The notes: generated by a model not told the origin, from the sequence alone. A DNA stretch of 64,000 bases from Bosea sp. OAE506 (GCF_040546595.1 NZ_JBEPOB010000001.1:2171001-2235000), one strand, 5' to 3'. Positions 9,458-18,551 are shown, counted from the first letter of the stretch. Program-made: numbers and translations.

Positions 9458-10423
9458 TCAGACGACGAGGTCTTTCGGCGGCACCGGCTCGCTGCGCGAG
9501 ACATGGGCGATGTTGGCGAACATCCGCGACACGGTGGGGGCGAAATTGTCCGCGGCCATGGCGGCCAGATGCGGCGTGACCACGAGATTGTCGAGCGTCA
9601 GCAGGTCGCTGTCGGCCGGCAGTGGCTCGATGGCGTAGACATCCATCGCGGCGCCCGCGATCACCCGGTTGCGTAGGGCGACGACCAATTCGGCCTCGTT
9701 GACGACGCCGCCGCGCGCGACGTTGATGAGCACGGCGGTTTTCTTCATCTTCGCGAAGGCCTCGCGACCGATCAGGTTGGTGGTCTCCGGCGTCAGCGGG
9801 CAATGCAGCGAGACGATGTCCGCCTGCGCCAGGATCTCTGCCATCGTGGCATAGCGCACGCCCAGAGCCGCCTCTTCGGCCGCGTCCAGCGGCTGGCGCT
9901 TGCTGTAGAGGATGGTGCAGCCGAAGCCCCGGAGCAGCTTCGCGACGTTCTGGCCGATCGCGCCGAAGCCGATGAGGCCGACCGTCTTGCCCGACAGCAT
10001 GAAGGTCTCACCCGGAAGGCTGCCGGTGCTCCAATGCCCCTTCTTCAGCTCGGCATGGCCGTAGCCGATATAGCGCAGAGCCGAGATCATCAGCCCGAGC
10101 GCGAATTCGGCAACGGGGAGCGCATTGCTGCCCGTGGTCCGGGCGACCTTGATGCCGAGTTCCCTGGCGGTGGCGATGTCGATATTGTCGTAGCCGACGC
10201 CCCATTTATGCAGCAGCTTCAGCCTCTTGCCTGCGCGCAGGACGTCGCCGGAGACGGCCACCTGTCCGGAGATGGCGTAGTCGGCCTCTGCGATGATCTC
10301 CTTCATGTGCTCGTCGCCCCGGGCGGTGCCATGGGTCAGCACGAAGCCCGGCGGCAGCAAGGCTCGCAGCTTCTCGGCACGCGCCGGCGTGGTCATGTCG
10401 AGGAGGCAGATGGTCTCGGTCAT
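9458..10423 (-). CDS. D-2-hydroxyacid dehydrogenase, phosphoglycerate-dehydrogenase type
   Basis: This 321-residue NAD-dependent oxidoreductase has the nucleotide motif G152-F-G-A-I-G157 and the catalytic trio R237 (in NVARGG), E266 and H285 (in TPHLA). It should reduce a 2-keto acid or oxidise a D-2-hydroxy acid. It is the last gene of the leftward transport operon, 15 bases after the gamma-glutamyltransferase-family gene. There is no ACT or other C-terminal regulatory domain, so serine biosynthesis is unlikely. The substrate is unknown. Confidence 0.85.
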   Translation of the reverse strand: MTETICLLDMTTPARAEKLRALLPPGFVLTHGTARGDEHMKEIIAEADYAISGQVAVSGDVLRAGKRLKLLHKWGVGYDNIDIATARELGIKVARTTGSNALPVAEFALGLMISALRYIGYGHAELKKGHWSTGSLPGETFMLSGKTVGLIGFGAIGQNVAKLLRGFGCTILYSKRQPLDAAEEAALGVRYATMAEILAQADIVSLHCPLTPETTNLIGREAFAKMKKTAVLINVARGGVVNEAELVVALRNRVIAGAAMDVYAIEPLPADSDLLTLDNLVVTPHLAAMAADNFAPTVSRMFANIAHVSRSEPVPPKDLVV

Positions 10424-10438
10424 CGTCTCGTTCCGTTG

Positions 10439-12115
10439 TCAGATCGTGAAGCGGGCGCCGGCGCGGGCGAGGCCGCCCGAGATCGCGACCGGGGTGCCGT
10501 CGGCGCGCCAGCAGGCGGCGCCGGTGAGCGTGCCGTCGTCACCGAAGCGGATGGCGTTCATGCCGCCGGCGATTCGCGGCATCCGGACGATGCGGTGGCC
10601 GCGCGCGCGCAACGCGTCCGCGACGCTTTCGGGAAAGGCCTCTTCCAGCTCGAGCGCCCCGCCTTCTGTCCAGATGCGCGGCGCCTCGACGGCTTCCTGC
10701 AGGCTCATGCCGTGGTCGATCAGATTGACGATCGCCTGCAACGCCGAGGGGAAGATGCGCAGCGCGCCGGGCAGGCCGAGCGCGAAGGCGAGCCTGCCGT
10801 CCTTCAGCACGATCATCGGCGCCATCGAGGTGAAGACGCGCTTGCCGGGCTCGATCGAGAGCGCGCGGCCGGGATGCGGGTCGAAATTGAACATGTAGTT
10901 GTTGGCCAGCATCCCCGTGCCGGGGATCTGGGTGCAGGCGCCGAACAGGCCGTTGATGGTCTGTGTCGCGGTGACGACGTTGCCGTCGGAATCGGCGACG
11001 GTGACATGGGTGGTGTCGTTGGATTCGCCCGGCGCCAGACCCGCAGACCAAGTCTTGGCCTCGTCCATGGCGATGAGCGCGCGGCGTTCGTCAGCATAGG
11101 CCTTGTCGATCAGCCGGGCGACCGGGACCTTGACGAAAGCGGGGTCCGCTGTGGCCACGGCGCGGTCGGCGAAGGCGATCTTCAGCGCCTCGGCCAGGAG
11201 ATGGATCGCGTCGGGCGAACCGAAGCCGAGCGCGCCGATGTCGTAGCCCTCGAGGATGTTCAGCATCTGCGCGATATGGACGCCCGAGGAAGCCGGCGGC
11301 GGCGGCCCCAGGATCTCATGGCCGCGATAGCTCCCGCGAATGGGTTCGCGCGTCTCGACGCGGTAGCCGGCCAGATCGTCCGGGCCGATCAAGCCACTAT
11401 TCGCCGCCATGAAATCGGTCAGCGCCTTGCCGAGCGGGCCGCCATAGAGCGCGGCGGGGCCGGTCTCGGCGATCAGGCGCAGGCTTTTGGCGTAATCGCT
11501 CTGGACCAGCCGCGTGCCCGCTGGCAGGGCCTGACCATCGCGCAGGAACAGGGCCGAGAGGCCAGGATCGCGTGAGAGATCGGCGACATTGTCGGCAATG
11601 CAGCTGGAGAGATAGGGCGTGACCGTGAAGCCGCGCCCGGCAAGCGCGATGGCCGGCTGCAGGACGTCGGCCAGGGGCAGCGTGCCGAAGCGGGCGAGCG
11701 CCTCGCACCAACCGGCCAGCGCGCCGGGCACCGCGACGGCCTTGGGACCGACGACGTTCTCGCGGTCGCGCACGTCGCGCTGTTTGTCGATCTCGTCGGA
11801 TAGGCAGTCATACATGTCGGGCGTGGCGCGCCGCGGCGCGGTCGAGAGCCCGTCCAGCACGACATGGCGGCCATCGGCCATGCGGATATGGGCGAGCCCG
11901 CCGCCGAGGATGCCGACCATCATTGGCTCGACCACGGTCAGCGCGAAAAGTGCGGCCACCGCCGCATCGACCGCGTTGCCCCCCGCCAGCAGCATCTGGG
12001 AACCCGCGGCCGAGGCGAGCGGATGGTTGGTGACGACCATGCCGCGCGAGCCCGTCGCCGGCTTCTTGTCGCAGGTGAAGGGGGTGACGCGGGGGGCGCG
12101 GGCGGTGGGGGTCAT
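10439..12115 (-). CDS. Gamma-glutamyltransferase-family N-terminal nucleophile hydrolase
   Basis: This 558-residue protein keeps the family layout: an N-terminal GMVVTNHPLAS motif, the large-subunit LAGGNAVDAAVAA helix, and the autoprocessing site with T368-T369-H370-V, where Thr368 would become the nucleophile. A LFG and TGMLANNYMFNFD segment follows, then the C-terminal WRADG end. There is no clear signal peptide, so it is probably cytoplasmic. That differs from classical periplasmic GGT. It probably hydrolyses a gamma-glutamyl or related amide imported by the adjacent ABC system (inference from operon context). Confidence 0.85.
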   Translation of the reverse strand: MTPTARAPRVTPFTCDKKPATGSRGMVVTNHPLASAAGSQMLLAGGNAVDAAVAALFALTVVEPMMVGILGGGLAHIRMADGRHVVLDGLSTAPRRATPDMYDCLSDEIDKQRDVRDRENVVGPKAVAVPGALAGWCEALARFGTLPLADVLQPAIALAGRGFTVTPYLSSCIADNVADLSRDPGLSALFLRDGQALPAGTRLVQSDYAKSLRLIAETGPAALYGGPLGKALTDFMAANSGLIGPDDLAGYRVETREPIRGSYRGHEILGPPPPASSGVHIAQMLNILEGYDIGALGFGSPDAIHLLAEALKIAFADRAVATADPAFVKVPVARLIDKAYADERRALIAMDEAKTWSAGLAPGESNDTTHVTVADSDGNVVTATQTINGLFGACTQIPGTGMLANNYMFNFDPHPGRALSIEPGKRVFTSMAPMIVLKDGRLAFALGLPGALRIFPSALQAIVNLIDHGMSLQEAVEAPRIWTEGGALELEEAFPESVADALRARGHRIVRMPRIAGGMNAIRFGDDGTLTGAACWRADGTPVAISGGLARAGARFTI

Positions 12116-12182
12116 GGCAGGTGTGCTTCTGGAGGGAGGTTGGGCTGCGACACCATCGCCCGTTCCGACGAGGCTGGGGAGG

Positions 12183-12206
12183 GCCGCCGCGGCATGCCGC
12201 GGCGGC
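12183..12206. repeat. Perfect 24-base GC palindrome between two operon genes
   Basis: GCCGCCGCGGCA is followed directly by its exact reverse complement, giving 12-base arms without a loop. It sits in the 98-base gap between the creatininase-family gene and the GGT-family gene, just before the former's stop. RNA from either strand could fold into a strong hairpin. There is no T run, so a processing or attenuation role is as likely as termination. Confidence 0.6.
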
Positions 12207-12213
12207 GTCAGGA

Positions 12214-13041
12214 TCAGGCTTCGACCTTGCTGGCGAAATGCGCGATGAAGCGGGCGCAGATGTCGGTCAGCTTCTCGGTCAGCGCGGCGCCGGTCTCGGC
12301 CGAGCAGAGGCGCGGATCGCCCTTGGCGACGCCGAGATTGTAGGTCTCGTCATATTCGTTGGGCATCGCGACCTCATGGCCCTCGAAGCTCGCAAGCCCC
12401 AGCCCGGTGAAGGGCAGATCGAGGATGGGGTCGCGCTTCAGCGGCTTGGCGTCGGGGATCAGGTCCTTGCGGATCAGCTCGGGGAAGAGGTGAAGGCCGA
12501 TCGAGGTCAGCGGGTCGGCGCCGTGGCCGGCGACGGCGGCGGCCTTGTCGGCTCCGCCGAGGATGCCCGGCAGCAGGCCGTAGCCGATGCGCCAGAGATA
12601 AAGGCTCGGCAGGACGATCTGCTCGCGCAGATAGAGTTCGCGGGCGACCTCCGAGATCGGCCCGACATTGCCGCCATGGCCGTTGATGACGATGATCCGG
12701 GTGAGGCCGTTGCGGTGCAGCGAATCCACCATCTCGGCGATGACGGTGGTCAGCGTCGCCTGCGAGATGGCGATACCGCCGGTCATCGAGCCGAACCAGT
12801 CGGCGCCGCCGAAGGGCAGGACGGGCGCCACCAGCGTGCGCGTCCCGGCCTTGCTGGCGCGGATGGCGGCGAGCTCGGCGATCTTCTCGGCCAGCAGATA
12901 GTCGCCCATCGGGGCGTGCGGGCCCTGGTCCTCATGGCTGCCCATGGGGAGCAGGATGATGGGGTTGTCCTTCAGGATCTCGCGGGCCTCGCCCCCGGTG
13001 ATCGTGCCCATATGGACGAGGGGGTCGGTTTTGGCAGCCAT
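12214..13041 (-). CDS. Creatininase-family metal-dependent amidohydrolase
   Basis: This 275-residue protein has the family's metal-binding segment LLPMGSHEDQGPHAPMGDY, with E37, H42 and D47 as probable ligands. The later INGHGGN loop is also present. Family members open cyclic amides such as creatinine or formylaminopyrimidines, in the cytoplasm. ATG at 13041 has the family N terminus right behind it and follows the permease stop by 32 bases. Within this operon it may act on an imported amide together with the GGT-type enzyme. The substrate is not readable from sequence. Confidence 0.85.
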   Translation of the reverse strand: MAAKTDPLVHMGTITGGEAREILKDNPIILLPMGSHEDQGPHAPMGDYLLAEKIAELAAIRASKAGTRTLVAPVLPFGGADWFGSMTGGIAISQATLTTVIAEMVDSLHRNGLTRIIVINGHGGNVGPISEVARELYLREQIVLPSLYLWRIGYGLLPGILGGADKAAAVAGHGADPLTSIGLHLFPELIRKDLIPDAKPLKRDPILDLPFTGLGLASFEGHEVAMPNEYDETYNLGVAKGDPRLCSAETGAALTEKLTDICARFIAHFASKVEA

Positions 13042-13073
13042 GGGACGGTGTCCTTGCAGGTTTCGGAGAGGGT

Positions 13074-13895
13074 TCAGCGGCCGGCGGTGCGCGGGTCGAG
13101 CGCGTCGCGCAGGCCGTCGCAGAGCAGGTTCATGGCGAGGATGGTGAGCGTCAGCGCCGCGCAGGGCCAGACCAGCAGCAGCGGGGCCTGCTCCATGGTG
13201 GCGCGCGCGCCGCGGATCATCAGCCCCCAGGAGGGGGCGGGCGGGACGACGCCGAGACCGAGGAAGGAGAGCCCGCTCTCCAGAACGACGGCGGCGGCGA
13301 CCGCCAGCGAAAGCTGGACCAGGATCGGCCCGGCGATGTTGGGCAGGACGGTGCGCAGCAGCAGATAGGCGGGCCGGGCGCCGAGCGCGCGCGTCGCCTC
13401 GACGAAGTCCCGGCCTTTCACGGCTCGGACCTCGGCATGGGTGACGCGGGCGAAACCCGGCAGATAGAGCACCGAGAGCACGAGGATCAGCGTCGCGGCG
13501 CCCGGGCCGAGCAGCGTCACCACCAGCAGGGCGAGCAGCACCGGCGGGAAGCACAGCACCACGTCCATGCTGCGCACGGAAAGGAAGGCGGCGGCGCCCT
13601 TGCCCCAGCCGCCGATCAGCCCCAGCAGCACGCCGATGGCGCCGGCCGTCAAGGCGGAGGCGAAGGCCACGCCCAGGCTGGTGCGCGCGCCCCAGAGCAG
13701 GCGCGCCAGCACGTCCCGCCCGAACTCGTCGCGGCCCAGCCAGGAGCCCGCCATGGGGCCGGCGAGCCGGTTGGCGACGTCCTGGCGGATCGGGTCGGGC
13801 AGGGGGAAGAGCGGCGCGCAGAGCGCCGCCAGCGCGATCAGGGCGACAAAGCCGCCGGGCAGCCAGAGGCGCTTGAAATGCCGGTTGCCGCTCAT
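13074..13895 (-). CDS. Peptide/nickel-type ABC transporter permease (DppC/OppC family)
   Basis: This 273-residue inner-membrane permease has an N-terminal OppC_N helix and about five more helices. The cytoplasmic EAA loop (EATRALGARPAYLLLRTVLPNIAGPI) contacts the ATPase. GRDEFGRDVLARLLWGARTSL is a DppC hallmark. It overlaps the dppB-like gene by 4 bases (ATGA). No ATPase gene follows, so an ATPase encoded elsewhere must energise it. Confidence 0.9.
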   Translation of the reverse strand: MSGNRHFKRLWLPGGFVALIALAALCAPLFPLPDPIRQDVANRLAGPMAGSWLGRDEFGRDVLARLLWGARTSLGVAFASALTAGAIGVLLGLIGGWGKGAAAFLSVRSMDVVLCFPPVLLALLVVTLLGPGAATLILVLSVLYLPGFARVTHAEVRAVKGRDFVEATRALGARPAYLLLRTVLPNIAGPILVQLSLAVAAAVVLESGLSFLGLGVVPPAPSWGLMIRGARATMEQAPLLLVWPCAALTLTILAMNLLCDGLRDALDPRTAGR

Positions 13896-14848
13896 GAATG
13901 CGCTACCCGGGGGTCGAGCAGGGCGTGGACGAGCTCGACCACGAGGTTGAGCAGCAGGAACAGCACCGAGATCGTCAGCACGATGCCGACCACCATGGGG
14001 TAGTCGCGGCCCTCGACCGCGCGCAGCAGCGGCGTCGACATGCCCGGCCAGTTGAAGACGTATTCGACCAGCACCGTGCCGCCGAGCAGTGTGCCCATCT
14101 GCAGGCCGAGCACGGTAACGACCGGGTTCAGCGCGTTGCGCAGGACATGGACGACGATGACGCGGGTCGGCGAGAGGCCCTTGGCGCGGGCGGTGCGGAC
14201 ATAGTCGTTGGCGAGCGCGTCCAGCATCGCCGCACGCGTCATCCGGAACAGGACGGCGGCCAGCCCCTTGGCGATGGCGATGGCGGGGAGGATCAGCAGC
14301 TTCAGATGCTGCACCGGGTCCTGCGCGAAGGGCACGAAGCCGCCGGCCGGCATGATCCGCAGCGTCTGCGCGAAGAGCAGCACGAGCAGCGTGCCCAGCA
14401 CGAAGACCGGCACGGCCAGCAGCAGCGCGGTGACGGCGGAGGCGGCGCGGTCGAAGGCTCCGCCGCGGTCGAGCGCGGCGAAGACACCCGCCGGGACGCC
14501 GACGAGGATGGCGATGACGCTGCCGGCGGCGATCAGTTCGAGCGTGCGCGGCAGCCGCAGCGCGATCTCGCTGATCACCGGGTAGTCGTCGATGAGCGAG
14601 GTGCCGAGATCGCCGCGCAGCAGCCCACTGATGAAGGCGGCGTATTGCACGAAGAGCGGGCGCTCGAGGCCGAGCTTCTCGCGCAGCTCTGCGACGGAGG
14701 CCGGGTCCGGCGAGACGCCGCCGGTCGAGAGCAGGAGCTCGGCGGGGTCGCCGGGCACCATGTGCAGCGCCAGGAAGACGATCGTCGCGACGAGCCAGGC
14801 GAGGCCTGCGACCACCGTCAGCTTGCGCGCGAGCCAGGTCACGCTCAT
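13892..14848 (-). CDS. Peptide/nickel-type ABC transporter permease (DppB/OppB family)
   Basis: This 318-residue permease has the N-terminal helix and HMVPGDPAE motif of DppB proteins. An EAA-type loop (ARAKGLSPTRVIVVHVLRNALNPVVT) precedes the last helices. It pairs with the downstream DppC-type subunit as a heterodimeric channel. The start overlaps the stop of the substrate-binding-protein gene (ATGA at 14845-14848). Coupled translation with both neighbours is expected. Confidence 0.9.
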   Translation of the reverse strand: MSVTWLARKLTVVAGLAWLVATIVFLALHMVPGDPAELLLSTGGVSPDPASVAELREKLGLERPLFVQYAAFISGLLRGDLGTSLIDDYPVISEIALRLPRTLELIAAGSVIAILVGVPAGVFAALDRGGAFDRAASAVTALLLAVPVFVLGTLLVLLFAQTLRIMPAGGFVPFAQDPVQHLKLLILPAIAIAKGLAAVLFRMTRAAMLDALANDYVRTARAKGLSPTRVIVVHVLRNALNPVVTVLGLQMGTLLGGTVLVEYVFNWPGMSTPLLRAVEGRDYPMVVGIVLTISVLFLLLNLVVELVHALLDPRVAHS

Positions 14849-16377
14849 CCGAAATAGGTCTCTTCGAGCATGTTTCCGGAGGAATTGGAGAGGGCGCCGG
14901 GCAGGTTGGTGAAGCCCATCACGCCCTTGTCCATGCCGTAGCCTTGGCTGCGCCAGGCGAGGCCGACGAGCGGCACCTCCTCGAGCGCGGCCCGCTGCAT
15001 CTCCTTGTAGATCTCGACACGCTTGGCCTGGTCGAACTCAGCGCGGCCCTTGGCGAGGGCGGCGATGGTGCGCGGCGCGTCGACGCGGAAGGAGCGGCCA
15101 TGGCTGGGCGAGAGCGTCGTGTCGAGAACGACCGTCAGCCCGTCGGGATCGTTGTTGTCCGAGGAGACGCCGTGGATCGCCATGTCGTACTGGCCCTTCG
15201 AGCCGCGGGCGACGCGGGTCGACCAGTCGGGCAGCTGCAGTTCGCACTGGATGCCGACTGCGGCGAGGTGCTGCTGGACGATCTCGGCGGTGTCCTTGTG
15301 CATGCCGAACTGGGCGGTGGCGAGCAGGGTCGTCTGGAAGCCGTTGCCGAAGCCCGCTTCCGTCAGCAGCGCCTTGGCGCGGGCAGGGTCGTAGTTCCAG
15401 CCATGGGCGAGGTCCTTGTCCCACCAGGGCGTGCCCTCGGCGATCGGCAGCCCCTCGAGCGGCTTGCCGCGGCCGAAGAAGGCGACCTTGACGATGTCCT
15501 CCCGCCGCACGGCGTGAGCGACGGCGCGGCGCACGCGCGGATCGTTGAAGGGCGGCTTGGAGCCGTTGAAGAGCACGTCCATGAACGGCCCTTCCTGGCT
15601 GTCGAGCTTGAGGCGCGGATCGGCTTCGACCGCCGCCATCGACTGCCAGGGGACGTATTCTATCATGTCGACATCGCCCGACTGGAGGGCGGCGAAGCGC
15701 AAATTCTCGTCGGCATAGACGACGAATTTGATGCCCCTCAGCTTGGGGATGCCGGGCTTGTAGAATTTGTCGAAGGCGGCGATCTCGACCGAGGAGCCGC
15801 GCTCCTGACCGACCAGCCGGAAGGGGCCGGCGCCGATAAACTCGGTGGGCGTCGATTTCCGCGAGAGGATGAAGGTGTTGTAGTTGCCAAACCAGCTCGG
15901 CAGCGTCGCCTGCGGCGTCTTGGTGACGAGGCGGATCGTGCCGGGATCGGGGATCTCGATGCGCTCCACGCTCTGGAACTGGCTGCGCATATAGGCGGTC
16001 GATTTCTCGCCGGCGATCTGCTCGATCGACCACTTCACGTCCTCGGCGGTGACCGGATCGCCATTGTGGAAGACGCAGCCGGGCCGGAGCTTGAAGACCC
16101 AGGCGCCGTCGCCATCGAGCGACCAGGAGGTCGCGAGTTCGCCGCGCAACTCGCCCTTGGGGCCGTAGGAGACGAGGCTGCGGTGGATCAGCATCTTGAC
16201 CGTGCCGGCCGAGGCGCCGGTCGAGACCCAGGGCTGGAGATTGGGCGGGAAGGCCGACAGGCCGTAGCGCAGGATGCCGGCGGCGCGCTGGGCGCTGGCC
16301 GGGCGGGAGAGCAGCGGCAGGCTCGCGAAGGGTGCGGCCAGTCCGGCAGCCAGCACCGTGCGGCGTGAGATCGTCAT
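14845..16377 (-). CDS. Peptide-type ABC transporter substrate-binding protein (SBP_bac_5)
   Basis: This 510-residue periplasmic binding protein begins MTISRRTVLAAGLAAPFAS with a Tat-like or Sec signal ending near ASAQ, followed by the lobed SBP_bac_5 domain (GWNYDPARAKALLTEAGF is typical). I chose ATG at 16377 because it starts the signal peptide. The frame stays open for 46 more codons, but that extension is Arg/Thr-rich and holds the candidate regulator site. It is first in the leftward operon, facing the GntR gene. The ligand is probably a peptide or gamma-glutamyl/amide compound, judging from the hydrolases downstream. Confidence 0.88.
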   Translation of the reverse strand: MTISRRTVLAAGLAAPFASLPLLSRPASAQRAAGILRYGLSAFPPNLQPWVSTGASAGTVKMLIHRSLVSYGPKGELRGELATSWSLDGDGAWVFKLRPGCVFHNGDPVTAEDVKWSIEQIAGEKSTAYMRSQFQSVERIEIPDPGTIRLVTKTPQATLPSWFGNYNTFILSRKSTPTEFIGAGPFRLVGQERGSSVEIAAFDKFYKPGIPKLRGIKFVVYADENLRFAALQSGDVDMIEYVPWQSMAAVEADPRLKLDSQEGPFMDVLFNGSKPPFNDPRVRRAVAHAVRREDIVKVAFFGRGKPLEGLPIAEGTPWWDKDLAHGWNYDPARAKALLTEAGFGNGFQTTLLATAQFGMHKDTAEIVQQHLAAVGIQCELQLPDWSTRVARGSKGQYDMAIHGVSSDNNDPDGLTVVLDTTLSPSHGRSFRVDAPRTIAALAKGRAEFDQAKRVEIYKEMQRAALEEVPLVGLAWRSQGYGMDKGVMGFTNLPGALSNSSGNMLEETYFG

Positions 16378-16506
16378 CGGCTTTCTCCTCGCTGTGGTCG
16401 TCGTCACCGGGCGCGTCGTCGCGTCTGTCCGGCAGCCCTCGTCTGGCAAGAAGAGCGCCATCGGGCCGACAACGCCAGTCCGGTTGCGCATGGGGGTCAT
16501 GCGTCG

Positions 16507-16514
16507 TGTATACA
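16507..16514. promoter_or_regulatory. Candidate GntR operator TGTATACA
   Basis: TGTATACA is a perfect 8-base palindrome centred on GTATAC in the 211-base divergent region between the ABC operon and the GntR gene. Many FadR-type (FCD) GntR regulators bind GTATAC-centred palindromes. The site is 130 bases from the ABC start and 75 from the regulator start, so it could control both. The only support is the motif and its location. Confidence 0.4.
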
Positions 16515-16588
16515 TGGCGGATTTTTGATGTCTGGCGCCGAAGCGCCTAGAGTTGCCGCATCGACATGCCCGATGAGGACGCTCGACC

Positions 16589-17290
16589 TTGAACGTGATG
16601 ACGCCGCCCCAGGCGCAGGATGCGGAAAGCCGGCCGGCCCGCGAGCGGGTCTATGCCCATATCCGCGAGCAGATCCTGCGCGGCGTCTACGCCGGAGGCT
16701 CCTTCGTCGAGGAGGAGGCGATCTCGTCCGTGATGGGCGTGTCGCGGACGCCCGTCCGCGAGGCGTTCCACCGGCTCGAGGCGGAGCGCTTCATAGACCT
16801 GCTGCCGCGCCGCGGCGCGCTGGTGCGGCAGGTCACGGCGCAGGAACTCGCCGATCTCTACGAGACCCGCCGCATGATCGAGGGCTATGCGGTCGCCCGC
16901 ATCTGCCGGGAGAAGATCGTGCTGCCCGAGACGATGGAGGCGGTGCTCGACCGGCTCGACGCGATCGCCGGCAGCGACCATTTCGCCCGTGTCGAGCTCA
17001 ACCGCGAATTCCATTTCGGGATGGTGCAGGCGCTGGGCAACGAGGTTCTCTCGGAGCTCTACCAGTCGCTGGGGGCGCGGCAGCAGCGCGTCGCGATGCG
17101 GGCGCTTGCGGTGGATCCGGGGCGAATCGAGCGCATCCGGGTCGAGCATCGCGACTTCATCGCGGCGCTGCGGGCCTTCGACGAGGGGCGGGCGCGCGCC
17201 GTTCTCGACGAGCATCTGCGGCCGGTGACCGGGGTGGTGTCGCGCCTGCCGGGTTATGACCCGCCAGGCGCGAGCGACGTGGACGGCTGA
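16589..17290 (+). CDS. GntR-family transcriptional regulator, FadR/FCD subfamily
   Basis: This 233-residue regulator has an N-terminal winged helix (about 15-80) with the LRGVYAGGSFVEEEAISSVMGVSRTPVREAFHRL pattern in overlapping segments. An alpha-helical FCD ligand domain follows, with the YETRRMIEGYAV start and E/H metal-site residues. It is transcribed away from the ABC/hydrolase operon and probably regulates it in response to an organic acid or related ligand. TTG at 16589 has GAGGAC 8 bases upstream. ATG at 16598 is the alternative start. Confidence 0.88.
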   Translation: MNVMTPPQAQDAESRPARERVYAHIREQILRGVYAGGSFVEEEAISSVMGVSRTPVREAFHRLEAERFIDLLPRRGALVRQVTAQELADLYETRRMIEGYAVARICREKIVLPETMEAVLDRLDAIAGSDHFARVELNREFHFGMVQALGNEVLSELYQSLGARQQRVAMRALAVDPGRIERIRVEHRDFIAALRAFDEGRARAVLDEHLRPVTGVVSRLPGYDPPGASDVDG

Positions 17291-17296
17291 TCAGTC

Positions 17297-18298
17297 TCAG
17301 ACGGGGATGAGCTGCATCGGCGCCGGGTAGTAGCGGAAGCCCTCGCCCGCCTTGGCGAGATTGCCGAAGCCCGGCCAGGCGAAGTGGTAGGACATCACCG
17401 GCGTCTTCTCCTGCGCTAGCATCGTCAACAGGCGGACGCGCGATTGCACCGCCTGCTTGGGGTCGCTGTCATAGGCGAACTCCAGGCGCGGGTTTTCGGT
17501 CAGTAGAACGGCGTGATGCGTCAGGTCGCCGAGGAAGACGAAGGACTTGCCCGCAGAGGCGACCTTGAAGATGTGGTGGCCGGCGGTGTGGCCCGGGGCT
17601 GCCATCGCCTGCACGCCCGGCAGGAATTCCTGCTGGTCCTTGAAGAAGACGATCCGGTCCCGCACCGGCAGCAGATTGGCGCGGGCATGCTCGATGAAGG
17701 CCTTGAGCGGTGAGCCGAGCTTGCTCTCGTCGGTCCAGAAATCGAAATCGATCTGGCTGATATGGATGCGGGCATTGGGGAAGAGCGGCTTGCCGTCCGC
17801 GCTGCAGATGCCGCCGATATGGTCGATATGGGCGTGGCTGCAGACGATGTCGTCGATGTCGCCGGGCTTGATGCCGGCCTCTTCCATGCTCTTGGCCAGA
17901 CGGCCCGTCGTTGGCCCGAACAGCTTCGAGAAGCCCATGCCGGTGTCGAACATGACGAGCCGGTCGCCGAAGTTCACGATCGGGATGTTCTGCTCGAGGA
18001 CGACGTTGTCCTTGGGCAGGAAGCTGCTCTCGAGCATGCCGTAGACGTTCTCCTTGGGCACGCCGAGGAAGCTCGTGCCGGGGTCGCCGAGCGGCAGCGG
18101 ACCGTCGGAGACGACGGTGACCTCCGCCGTGCCCAGCATGAAGCGGTAGAAATAGGCCGGTTGCGTCTTCGACAGCGGCGCCTTGGCGGCCGCCGGGCCG
18201 ATCAGCGGGAGGCTACCGCCTGTTGCGGCAAGTGCGGCGGCTGCGCCCAGGAAGCCGCGGCGGCTCGCCGACGGCAGACGGAACGGGTCGTTCGACAT
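17297..18298 (-). CDS. Tat-exported metallo-beta-lactamase fold hydrolase
   Basis: This 333-residue protein starts with a twin-arginine signal (SRRGFLGAAAALAATGG), so it is probably exported folded. The metal site H155-A-H157-I-D159-H160 is intact, and later APGHTAGHH and GDLTHH supply further ligands. The family includes lactonases, phosphodiesterases and sulfatase-like enzymes. ATG at 18298 begins the Tat signal. The longer open frame upstream is rejected as a start. It is divergent from the LysR gene, which may regulate it. Confidence 0.85.
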   Translation of the reverse strand: MSNDPFRLPSASRRGFLGAAAALAATGGSLPLIGPAAAKAPLSKTQPAYFYRFMLGTAEVTVVSDGPLPLGDPGTSFLGVPKENVYGMLESSFLPKDNVVLEQNIPIVNFGDRLVMFDTGMGFSKLFGPTTGRLAKSMEEAGIKPGDIDDIVCSHAHIDHIGGICSADGKPLFPNARIHISQIDFDFWTDESKLGSPLKAFIEHARANLLPVRDRIVFFKDQQEFLPGVQAMAAPGHTAGHHIFKVASAGKSFVFLGDLTHHAVLLTENPRLEFAYDSDPKQAVQSRVRLLTMLAQEKTPVMSYHFAWPGFGNLAKAGEGFRYYPAPMQLIPV

Positions 18299-18445
18299 GG
18301 CATGTCCTCCTGATGGCAGTGGGGGGCCGGCTTTGCGGCCTGTGCTCTTGGGTTTGCACGAGGGGGCGTTCGCCTCTCCTTCGGCTCCGGGCAGGACGAT
18401 GCACCTGCCTCGGCGGCCGGACCAATACGGGTTCGCTCTAGCGGC

Positions 18446-18507
18446 CATAACGCAAAGCTGGCGGAAGCGTGGTGCGTCGCTGGTCACGGGCGCCCGGCGC
18501 CGTTATG
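18446..18507. promoter_or_regulatory. Inverted CATAACG pair in the MBL/LysR divergent region
   Basis: CATAACG at 18446-18452 is repeated in inverse as CGTTATG at 18501-18507, with 48 bases between the arms. The pair lies in the 253-base gap shared by the LysR gene and the exported hydrolase gene. LysR proteins often bind spaced sites like this near their own gene. The arms are short, so chance is possible. Confidence 0.25.
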
Positions 18508-18551
18508 CAGGCGTGCGGCTCGCCGCAGGCCTGGGGGAGACCGGAACGGCG

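Noticed and set aside
9803..11575. 590-codon plus-strand frame
   Set aside because: Antisense shadow of the GGT-family and dehydrogenase genes. Its protein is Asp/Gly/Arg/His-rich without domains, as expected in GC-rich coding DNA.
14944..16368. 474-codon plus-strand frame
   Set aside because: Antisense to the binding-protein gene. No recognisable domain.
18183..18551. 123-codon N-terminal extension of the LysR regulator
   Set aside because: It overlaps the divergent control region and the start of the exported hydrolase gene. LysR proteins begin at the MDLRQLRYF segment.
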